In this document: one piece after another, positions 33,372-45,300 of the stretch
Layout: each line of letters begins with the position of its first letter
Numbering within the stretch: the stretch's first letter is position 1
NCBI GenBank assembly: GCA_964017235.1
Contig: OZ024938.1
Coordinates: forward strand, 12,267,454 to 12,331,453
Direction of reading: 5' to 3'
Length of the DNA stretch: 64,000 nucleotides
Origin: Sabellastarte sp. h YS-2021
Lineage: Eukaryota; Annelida; Polychaeta; Sabellida; Sabellidae
Notes under the pieces: model-generated
Database searches by the model: none
The model's input: the letters and a program-made list of their open reading frames with translations, nothing else
Told to the model about the DNA's origin: nothing
Translations under genes and position numbers: made by a program

Positions 33372-36300
33372 TCAACTGGAAGAAAGAAACTTTTCATAAT
33401 CTTCTATATTGACATTGACTATGAAACTGCTTCTTGTGTATCTGACTTTGTTGTGAATCAACCAAGAATACAAAACACGGGTGAGAAAATGAGCAGTTTC
33501 TGGGATGTGTTGGCAACCTTGTCTATGTTCTTTCCACTGATCAAAAACATTAAACTGTTCCTCAGTCAGAAGCAGAAATGATTGACTTGAATCAACTTTC
33601 ACTCGTACACCATTCAAGTATAGCCCATACAAAAACAGTCCAGTTGATTCATCTAAGTGTAGGGCCCTGTGCAATGGATTGCTCTTCATATCCTGCAACA
33701 CATTAACAGTAAAAGTACTAACAACTAGAAAAATGTTTTTGCTAACAAAAACTAAGCGTCCCAAAAAGATTAAATGCAATATAATATATACTAGAAAAAG
33801 GTTTTTGAAAATAAAAACATGCAGTGCTGAGAGAAGAAGTGAAAGTTAAGCAGACAGTGTGGAAGTTTATGCATTAACATGAAACAAAAATTTAAGCTTT
33901 ATTTTGTTTTCTATGGTCATAAATTGCGAAAAGTTAATTGTAAAAATGCTGAGGCTAAGAATGCATAAAGCATCAATACTTATAATAAGTTGAAAGTTAC
34001 ACCATAAAACTACTTAATTAAAGAGTAACAGTACTTTATAAATGCCATATATTTATTTACATTTCAGAAAAAAGGCGCAGTAAAATTTGAGCCTTTAGAA
34101 AGGCAAGAAGTTTATAACACAATGCTCTGAACACATCTGTCCAAATGAGTACATAAAAGGTCAATGTTCCCATAAGCCTCTTTATATCTTATGAATAACG
34201 CTCATTTCTATTTAGATATAACTGCCAGTCTTTGACAGTCCCCAGAGAATTAGTCCACTGGGTATATGCTGATAAGGGATAAAATCAATAGTTAATGTGT
34301 CTCCCCCAATCTCCCTGTTTTAGTATATTCATGAAGAAATGCTCATATAGGGAGTAAGATGTTATCTTTATCTATGCTCTGTTGAAAATGTCAGTGATAT
34401 GTAGATTTATGTATAAATAAGGGACATAGTAAAGAGGGAATCCACTAAAGAATATGTTTGCATTGCTGAATTATTAGTTTACTGCAGAAGAATGGAAGTC
34501 AGAAGAAGTGATAATTAGCTGAAAATGGGAATTTATAAATGTGTCATTATCAAACTGCTGCACTGAAATAAGCTTGTAAATATTTGGACCCAGTTTTTTT
34601 ACAACAAAACAAGCATAATTTAATGCATATCTTAATTTTAGATAATGACAAAATAGAAATGTATTTTGCCTGCTTTAATAGTATGTATAAGTCATGAGTG
34701 CAATTTCAAAAAGTTACACCCTTTGTACTAAGATATGAAAATAACATTAAGATAATGACATCATTAATATTGAAATATTACGAGCTATTAAGACTTTCCA
34801 CATATGGTTTCCTACTACCTCTTAAAATAATGTAAAACTGTAAAAGCAATAATAAAGATATGAGGCAACAAACCGAAAAATTGATATTTTATGACCTCAG
34901 TCTGACTCGTAAGAGGGGTCAGAGGACTAATTTGACCAGCTACCTAGACTCTCGAATTCCAGCTACCTGTTAATACATTCTAAAGCTGTAAAAGCAAAAA
35001 TCCAAAGGACATATGACCCCTATTTTATGACCCCAGTTTGACCCATAAGGGGTGGGGGGTGGGTGGGGTCAGGCGGTAAACGTGATAGACTATCTTAACT
35101 CCTCACATAGGTTCTAAAGCTCTAAAAGCAAGAATAAAGGAGATATAAGGCAAAAACACTGAATCAGCTATTTCATGACCAAAGTTTGACCCATAAAGGG
35201 GGGGGGGGGGTCAGGGGGTAAATCTGACCGGCTATCTGTATTCTTAACTTGCAAATTTAATAAGTAAATTAAATTTTTATAAGTTAATACCCTATCCAAT
35301 GGACAATATGCTAAACCGGTCGGCGCAGACCGGCCCGCCAAAAGTCAGAAAAAGATGTCCTGTGTTTCCACCGGCCCTCCGGTCCTCACACTGCACTCAC
35401 CAGGTGGCGCATCGTACTTCCTTGCTGTCTAGACAACCTGACGTCATGGCATCTTTTTCACTGTCTAAAACTAATAGACCCCTGGTAAGCTGATAGCGGG
35501 GTCGGTGGGAGGGTCTTGTGTGTCCATTGGATAGGGTATTAACTTATCAAAATTTAATTTACTTATTAAATTTGCAATTTTATTGCGTTAATACATCCTA
35601 TCCAATGGACAATATGCTGAATAACTACCACTTGGTTGGCGGGTAAGTTACTAGGGACTATATGAACTCAGAAGAAAACTAACAAAGGAATCCACTATGC
35701 TGGGTCGACTCCAAAGGTCAGGAAACCCATAAGGCGTGTGGTCGGTCAACAGAGGCCGGATGACCGGTCCAGACCGACCTACCCCCCCTTTTTGAACAGA
35801 CCTCCTCTGAGGTAGGGAAGGGGAGGGATGAGTTCAGTCCCTGAGAAGTTAAAAACCTCCCGAAGGAAGCACGTCAGAGTTTTTTTTTTGTTTTTTGTTT
35901 AAAGTTGCTTCTTAACTATATGTACAATATATACAAATGTGCACTATTTACATATGTACAAGTCTCCTCTGTGCCCTGGTCAGTGGTGGATCTGTTGGGC
36001 AGCCACTACTGGTCCCAGATGGAAGAGCTCTGAGTCGGCCCAAGCCACATCCTTCAGATAAAATTGTGTGAAGGTGTTGTGAGATTTCCAGTGGCAGGCC
36101 GACAGAATCTGATATAAGGAAACTCCCGACTGGAAGGCCTTAGATGCAGCAAAGGCCCTTACATCACGGGCTTTAACCTGGTGTAAGGTCAGGGCCTGCT
36201 GATCAGAGAGTTCGTAGCACTGGATCACAGTTTGTTTAATCCATGAGGAGACAGTGGCAGGGGAGATATCTTTATCAAAGCCTTTCTTGAAGGAGATAAA

Positions 36301-39300
36301 GACTAATTCCTTGTTCTGCCTAAGGTCCGAGGTCCTGTCCAAATACTAGCGTAAAGCTCTAACTGGACAATTTTATTTATATTTTATTTATTTGGGGTTT
36401 AACGTCGCTTTCAACACTGTACAGGTCATATCACGACGGGTATTTGGAAGGGCAGAGGAAACCAGTACATAGAGTTCGCTAGGGTTGTGTACTGTAAACT
36501 GCCGACCAACAGCAAGCAACTACCAGCTTTCCTACTTGAGCCCGTGTGTGGATAGAACCCCGGTCTCAGAGGTGGGAGGCGAGAGTGTTACCACTCTGCC
36601 ACCGTGGCCCCTCTCTAACTGGACAAAGGGATCTGTCAGACTTGAGGGATTTATCCAAAGTTGGGGCCAGGGCTGGGATAACCACTGGGGCCACACTGTT
36701 TGGACCCTCCTTGGCCAGCTGATTCTTGGATAGAAAGCTGGGTGATGGATACAGCGACACCTTAGACCAGTTGGACTGGTGCCTAATGTTCTTGTGCTGC
36801 CAGGCGTGTATCTCACTCCTCCTTTTGCCAGAATCCAGGGCTACGAGGAAAACAGTTTTGAGTGTTAAATGCTTCAGAGATGCCTCTCCTAGGGGCTCGA
36901 AAGGAGGCTTAGTAAGCTGGTGTAATACCAGAGAAAGGTTCTAAGAAGGAACTCCCCTTCTACCTTTGGGCCTGTCTCTCTGGAAACTGTCCAGGAGACG
37001 AGTAAGATTTTCGTCTTTGCCGATGTTAGTGGGGGAATTTCCCATTTTGTCAGCAATGGCAGATCTGTAATCATCAATGGTACCAGGTTGCAGCTTCCTG
37101 TCGTGAAAGAGGTCCAAGAGGAAGTCTGCAATGGATTTCACAGGTGGTGACCTGAAGTCCACCTGATTAGAGAGGCACCACTTTTGAAAAATGGTCCACT
37201 TTGCCTCATAGACTGATCTGGTTGATCCTCTCTGAGGAGCCTCAATTCTCGCTGCCACAGCCTGAGAGAACCCTTGTTTCCTGATAAGTGTGGCTCTAGG
37301 AGCCATGCATGGAGATTCAGGTTTGACAGACTTCTGTGAGTGGTCTGATTGAAGGGCTGAGTTAGAAGGTCGGGCATTTGAGGCAATAGTAGGGGAATCT
37401 GGCTGGACATCTCCACCAGGTCCCAGAACCAAGTCATGTTTGGCCACCCCGGAGCAATGAGGATTACCCTCTTACAAGGGCAGTCTTGCAATTTTTCCAC
37501 CACTTTGCCCAAGATAGCTGTCGGTGGAAAGGCATAGGCATCCAGATCCCCCCAAGGAAGGCTGAGTGCATCTATTACAGTGGCCTGGGGGTCCGGAACT
37601 GTTGATACAAAGAGGGGTAGCTTGCTGTTGAATCTTGTTGCAAAGAGATCTATTTGAGGTCGGTGCCACCTTTGGCATATCCTTTGAAAAACTTGTGGGA
37701 GAAGGGACCATTCTGTCTGGATGGTCTGCCTCAGTCTGGACAGCTTGTCGGCCAATACATTCAAACGACCCGGAATGTGTCGTGCCCGTAGAGTGACTTG
37801 CTTGCTGGTACACCAGGTCAAGATTCTCCATAGTAGGGCACAAAGTGGGCCGGACCTCATACCTCCCTCTTTGTTTATGTAAGCTACTACTGTGGTGTTG
37901 TCGGTTGCTACAAGAACCATTTTGCCCATGCATAGATTTTGAAACTCTTATAAGGCTAGCAGAACTGACTTGAGTTCTAGATAGTTTATGTGCAGCTTGC
38001 TTTCTGGAAGGGACCAAGTTCCTCTGGCAGTGAACTCGTTTAAGTGAGCGCCCCACCCTTCTTTTGATGCGTCTGTAAAGACTTGAAGAGCATGCTGCAA
38101 TGGGTGTAATGGTTGGCCGGTGAGGACATTGTTCTCGTTTAGCCACCATTGTAGATGGGGGTGTAAAGATCTGGGTAGGGGAATCCTCTTCTCTAGGGAT
38201 TCCAGAATTCTCCAATTGTTCTTGAGATGCCACTGAATGGGTGTCATGTGTAACCTGCCTAAGTGAACTTGTTTCTCTGTGGCTGTTAAGAGACCTATCA
38301 GAGACATGAACTCCCTCACCGAACACGTCCGGAGGGAGAGTAGTTCCCTTATCTTCTCTTGTAAGTTCTGCCACCGGTCCAGTGTTAGTCGGACCCGACC
38401 AGACTGAAGGTCGAACTGGTAACTGACAAAATTGAAGATTTGTTTGGGTTCTATTCCGACTTTTCTGTGTTGACCATCCAGCCCAGATCCTGGCACATTT
38501 TCACTAAAAATTGTGTATGTAGGAGACATTACCGTTGGGATGTGGCTCTCACCAACCAGTCGTCTAGGTATTGGTGGATCCTTATACCCTTTTGAGTGGC
38601 CATCAGCTTTACCTCCTTTGCTATGATAGTGAACTCCATGGGAGATGTAGAAAGGCCAAAGGGAAGAGCTTTGAACTGAAAGGTCTGACCTTGAACGTGA
38701 AATCTTAAGTACTTCCTGGACTGTTCCTGTATTGGAATGTAGAAATAAGCATCCGTGAAGTCTACGGAGGTTACCCATTCTCCCTGTTGGAGAGATGTTC
38801 TGATGGTTTCCGGGGTCTCCATCTTGAATTTTTTGGTCTTGAGGAAAAAATTCAGATTGCTCAGGTCTAGGATTGGTCGCCATTTGTTTTTGGACTTGGG
38901 GACTAGAAATAGTCAGTTGAAAAACCCTAGTGAAGTCTGCTTTTGTACTAGTTCTATGGCCTTTTTGTCTATAAGCTGATGTAATGCCTCTAACAGTTTC
39001 AGGTTTCTGTGAGGATTGCCATAACAGCTTACGACTGTGGGAACTTTTGATAATTTTGGCCGGGTCCGGAAGAGGAGGGTGTAGCCCTCTTTCAGGATTT
39101 GAACAACCTTCGGAGCGGCACCCAGATCCAATCACTTTTTCCAAAACCTTTGTAGTCTGGCCCCTACAGGTAAGTTTCTGACAACATTGGGAGCATTTGT
39201 TACATTGTTTACATATGACAATGGAATGACACAAGAAACACTTTTCACAGATTTTAATGTATTTTGCTCTGAGTGACAAACTGCTGCCCCGGGAGCAGTA

Positions 39301-42300
39301 TGAGCAGAATGAACAACATTTAGCTTTGCATTTAAAAAAGTGTCTATTGTCTCTGTTGTCGGGCTCCCGGTCAGCAGCAGAGGTTTCAACTAAGTTACAC
39401 ATTGATTGTCATTTACGCTGCTGCTGACCTTTGGCCGGTCGGGATGAGTACTGGTGTCTAGCCTTCTGCTTTCTACGTTGAGTGCGGGACATGTTCTTCC
39501 TAGCCGGCCTATCCTGACGACTATCTGTCCTGGAGTCCTGTCTTTCATAGGGGTGGTATCTTCTGCTCTTGTAGACAGTACCGGACCGACCCTTGTCAAA
39601 ATTTGAGATATCCTCCTCTGCCTTTTTAACAACATTGTCCGGGAACAGTGTATCTAGCTGAAGTGGGGCTGTTCGTAAGGCATGAAGAGTGTCCGCCTTC
39701 ACACCGGCCTTGAGATAAATCAGGTAAGAGTCACGTCTCAGCAGGGTGGTATTGGCCATATTGACAAACACAAATTCAGTAAGGTGCTCCATGGATTTCG
39801 CCATGGCCTGGCAAACACTAGAGTTAAAATCTAGAAGAAACTGAAGTTCGTCTACTGCTGAAGACACTTTATTTGCTGTCTTGCCCTTGGATTCGACTCT
39901 GATAGCTTTAAGTTGAGAGTTCATATTTTCCTGGATTTTCAACAGACACCGGTTGAAACTGGCTGCATGATTGCAAATGACTGGATTCGCGTGCAGACCT
40001 CTCCCACTTGCGCAGACTTTCCTGAGATATGGGGCGTGACATGGGAGGAGAGCTAGCAATACCGGCCTGTCGAGCTATCCTGAGATATGTACTGTTGAGT
40101 CTTGAAGCTCCAGTATGCCAAGAAGAAACAGCCTGGTCAGAGTCCTTCTTTCAGTTGGGATGGAACCCGTACCACTTCTGCTGAGACTTTGGAGGGCGGA
40201 CAAACTGATCCTTTAAAAGTCCTGCTGCCTCAAAGTATGTGTAGGATAACCCTGGACTAGTGTAATGTTCAGCTTTGCCATTTTCTTACACAACCATTCG
40301 GCGGTGGGTAGGTTAACAGAAGTCTTGCCCGGTTTGTGAAGCTTCGGGCCGGCAAAGGGGTTGTCTTCTGATGTAGTAGCAGCAGAATCAGTGTCTGGTA
40401 TGTGACTCCAACCCATATATGATCTGATTCCGCGCATGGTTTCCCGGTATGACTGCTCTTCGGACAAAGATTGTTCATGATCAGAGATGTTAAGTTCCTG
40501 ATCGTCCGACAGTTCACCTTCTTCGGGAAGAATATCCAGGGGAGGTCGGTCAGAAGATAAAGATTCTGAGTCGGAGTCACTAGAGGAGGGAGAGTCCTTG
40601 CGTGACACATCAAAAGCAGAGGATAACTGTCTCTGAACCTTGGCTGAGGCCGGTGGGTCTGGCTGAGTAGAAGTTGAAGCCTTAAGATCCGACTTGTGAT
40701 GACAAGAGTCGGTGGCCGGTGAATCTATAGCTGTGTCAGTCGGTGGAACAGACTGAGAGGCTGGCTTCAAAAAGGGGTCGGTCCGGGCCACGTTAGTCGG
40801 TGGAGCATGAGCTGGAGCCACCTTCACTGTACTAAAGACAGGGTCCCATGGAGGATCCAGCGTCTTGGCCAAAAGTAAGGCTTCCAGCCTGTTAAATCTG
40901 TCCGACCACTTCTTGTCCAGGTCGGCAATCTTGGTGTCGGTAGTGGAGGTGGAAGGCTTGTTCTGGTCGGCTGAAGAGGTCGGAGGTCGGCTGGTGGTAG
41001 ACTTGACCGACTTGGTAGATTTAGATGAAGATGAATGTTTTGTCTCTGCCTTCTTAGCCTTCTTTTCCACCGGTCCACTCAAACCAGAAGCACCGGGGGT
41101 GCTCTGGCCATCCACAACCCCCACCACCGACACAAGTGCCGGGTCCACAAGGGTGGGACTGAGAGTGTCTGAGTCCTTTACAGGTGTTAATGACTTGGCT
41201 TCTTTCTTCTCTTTCTTGATCTTGTAGGAGGGGGTTGAGAGCTGGGTCTTCTGTTCCGGTGTCAAAATATCACAATGACCACAAGGTTCTGGTGGAGTCT
41301 TGATACAAGGGTCAGAGCCTTTCTTCTTGTCGCGACACCTTGCACATACAGCGTGGTGGTCAAAACCAGCCATCATATGGCCGCAACCCCCCCTACGCTG
41401 ACTAGGAGAACACATGACAGTAGCAAGCAAAGTGAGGAAGTGATCTGTAAGGTATATAAAACCGCACTTCTAAAACTCACCAACAAAGTTCCAAATCCAA
41501 TATATATATAACAATGATCTATAACATGTGAGGAAGTGATTCGCAAAGTCTAAAAGTCCAGCACTTCTACAAACTCACATAAAACTTAAAATTCAAACAA
41601 TTTCCAAATATTCGTTCAAGCAGTGCATGCGCCAAACGAAAAAGATGCCATGACGTCAGGTTGTCTATACAGCAAGGAAGTACGATGCGCCACCTGGCGA
41701 GTGCAGTGTGAGGACCAGCCGGCCAGTGGAAACGCAGGACGTCTTTTTCTGACGTTTGGCGGGCCGGTCTGCGCCGACCGGTTTAGCATACTGTCCATTG
41801 GATATGATGTATTAACGCAATAAAAATATGGTTTCCCAATACCTCTTAATACATTCTAAAGCTGTAAAAGCATGAATAAAGGAGATATAAGGGACAATAT
41901 AAAAATTGGCTAATTTACGACCCCAAGGGAATTTGACTTGCTTTCTAGACTCTCCACATATGGTTTCCTAATACATTTTATGGCTCTAAATGCAATACAT
42001 AAGATAATAGGGGGGTTCACAGGAATTTTAAGCTTTCTGGTTAGTACCTGTGAGAAAATCACTCCTAAATCAGTCATTATTCATCGGATCGTTCCCAAAA
42101 TCTAACCAGCTCGCATTTTTGATGGTATGAACATGTGTGTATCATTACAAGCGTCTGTGGTAAGTAGATTTTGCTGAGCGGCGATGACGGGCGGGTGTAC
42201 CTAAAAACTTATTTTTGATCATGTGACCTTGATAAAGATCAAAGGCCAAATTTAAGTATGTGGAAATATTTTCCCACACCTAAGGTATATAACTGCCAAA

Positions 42301-45300
42301 TATGGTTAAAAAGCTTCCAATAATAAGGGAGATATTCAAGGGAGACCATAATGCGGCGGCAAAGAAACTGACGCGAAAACAAGCGCCCTTTTCAGGGACA
42401 CTTAATTATCACTTGGTGTATACTTTAATAATGTAACAGACATTTAAAAGTTTTCTACTTAATATCCCCAACTGTGAAATAAAACCCACGAAAAACAATA
42501 ATAGAAAGCACACATTTAACTACCCTGTATAGGGATGAATTACAGAGATGTACATGGTATGTAAAGGGGGTGGGGGGAGAGATAACTTCATTATGCACTT
42601 TCTTTGACAGTACCAATATCAGTGCATGGACAATAGACATGGAATTTCTATATCATAACAATGAAGGACGTTAAATATACTTCAAAAGTTGTCCCTAAAA
42701 TGTTTCCACAATACTAAATTGCAAATTTAATAAGTAAATTAAATTTTTATAAGTTAATACCCTATCCAATGGACAATTGCTAATCCGGTCGGCGCAGACC
42801 GGCCCGCCAAACGACAGAAAAAGTCGCCTTATATGAGTGCATAATGCCCCCACAAGCGTTCCGGTCCCTGTGTGTGCTCGCAAGGTGGCGTGTCGTACTT
42901 CCTTCCTGTCTAGACAGCGTGACGTCATAGCATCTTTTTCGTTGTCTAAACCTATTAGACCCCTAGTAAGCTGATAGCGGGGTCGGATGGGAGGGTCTTG
43001 CGTGTCCATTGGATAGGGTATTAACTTATAAAAATTTAATTTACTTATTAGCAATTTTATTGCGTTAATACATCCTATCCAATGGACAATTGCTGAATAA
43101 CTACCGCTTGGTTGGCGGGTAAGCTACTAGGGACTAGCAGTGAACTCATAAACAGAAGTAAAAAACATCCCTTTCCAAGTCTAAGTAGTTCTTGGAGTCA
43201 AGAACCTTAAAGGCTCTGGTCGGATATCATCATTCGGTTAACCGTTATTCGGGTTTGAACCGTCAGAACCGACCGCCCCTCCCCCCCCCCTTTTGTCGCC
43301 TAGAGACCTGCTCTGATCTAGGGGAGGAGAGGGCTGAGTTCAGTCCCATAAAACCTAAAAACCTCCCACAAGGAAGCAAATGAGAAGACTTTTTTTTTTT
43401 TTTTTTTTTTAAATTATATGTGCAATATATACAGACGTACAGATATCTACATATGTACAGATCTCCTCTATGTGTTGGACTGCTGGTGGATCTGCTGTGC
43501 AGCCACTACAGGGCCCAGATGGTAAAGCTCTGAGTCAGCCCAAGCCACATCCTTTAAATAAAATTGTGTAAAGGTGTTATGTGACTTCCAATGACAAGCT
43601 GACAGGATTTGTTCTAAGGAGACTCCCGATTGGAAGGCCTTAGAAGCAGCAAAGGCTCTGACATCATGGGCCTTGACCTGATGTAGAGTGTGGGAATCAT
43701 GGTCCGAGAGCTCATAACATAGGATCACAGTCTGCTTGATCCATGAGGAGATAGTGGCAGGGGAGATGTCTTTGTCAAACCCTTTCTTAAAGGAGACGAA
43801 AACCAACTCCTTATTCTGCCTGAGAGCTGAGGTCCTGTCCAAATAGTAGCGCAAAGCTCTGACTGGACAGAGGGACCTGTCAGACTTGAGGGACTTATCC
43901 AGAGTAGGGGCCAGGGCTGGTATAACCACTGGGGCCACACTTTCTGGGCCCTCCTTGGCCAGCTGATTCTTTGAGAGAAAGCTGGGTGAGGGGTACAGGG
44001 ACACCCTTGACCAATCAGATTGGTGTCTGATGTTCTTGTTTTGCCAAGCATGAATCTCACTTCTACGTTTGCCTGACCCTAAGGCTAGCAAAAAGACTGT
44101 TTTGAAGGTTAAATGCTTCAAAGAGGCTTCCCCAATTGGCTCAAAGGGTGGTTTTGACAATTGATGTAGAACCAGGGAGAGGTTCCAGGAAGGGATTCCC
44201 CTCCTGCCCCTGGGTCTGTCCCTGTGGAAGCTATCCAGAAGACGAGTGAGATTGTCATCTTTGCTGATATTGATGGGGAAATTACCCAATTTATCAGCAA
44301 TGGCAGACCTATAACCATCAATGGTACTGGGCTGTAACTTTTTGTCTTGAAAAAGGTACATAAGAAAATCAGCTACTGCCTTCACAGGGGGTGCTCTGAA
44401 GTCCACCTTATTAGAGAGGCACCACTTTGTAAAAATGGCCCATTTTGCTTCATAGACTGATCTGGTTGATTTTCTTTGAGGAGCTTCAATTCTTGTTGCC
44501 ACCTCCTCAGAGAAACCGTGCTCCTTGATTGCTGAGGCTCTAGGAGCCAAGCATGGAGATTTAGATTTGTCAGATTCCTGTGAGGGGTCTGGCTGAAGGG
44601 CTGAGTCAACAGGTTGGGCAGCTTGGGCAAACTCAGTGGGATTTGACTGGACATGGCTACCAGGTCCCAAAACCAGGGCATGTTTGGCCACCCTGGGGCG
44701 ATCAGAATGATTCTGCTGCACTGGGAGTCCTGCAACTTCTCCACTACCTTGCCCAATATGGCTGTTGGGGGAAAGGCATAAGGGTCCAGATCCTCCCATG
44801 GTAGGCTGAGTGCATCCACTGCTGAGGCCATGGGATCCGGAAAGGGTGACACAAAGAGAGGTAGTTTGTTGTTGAATCTGGTGGCAAAGAGGTCTATTTG
44901 AGGTCGGTGCCACCTGTAACATATTGCTTCGAATACCTGCGGAAGGAGGGACCACTCTGTTTGAATGGTCTGTCCTAATCTGGACAGCTTGTCTGCCACC
45001 ACGTTCAGCCGACCCGGAATGTGTCGGGCTTTCAGTGTAACGTGTTTCCTGGTACACCAGGTCAGGATTCTCCATAGTAAGGCACAGAGTGGGCCTGACC
45101 TCATGCCTCCCTCTTTGTTTATGTAGGCCACCACTGTTGTATTGTCGGTGGCCACTAGTACTATATTGTTTACACAGAGGTCCTGGAATTCTCTTAAGGC
45201 TAGGAACACTGCTTTTAGTTCTAGATAATTTATGTGTAACCTGCTTTCCGGCAGTGACCAGTGGCCTCTTGCAGTGCGTTCGTTTAAATGAGCGCCCCAA

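Larger units (their letters stand above)
35249..41826 (-). mobile_element. DIRS copy A: full-length tyrosine-recombinase retrotransposon, broken
   Basis: It has the complete order seen in B: left terminal repeat, ICR, YR, RT/RNase H, gag, right terminal repeat, 6.6 kb. The coding frames carry several stops and shifts, and a SINE splits the YR. Its two terminal repeats differ at multiple sites, so it is older than B. It lies in the long intron of the F-box gene, in the same orientation. No target duplication is seen at the ends. Confidence 0.93.
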
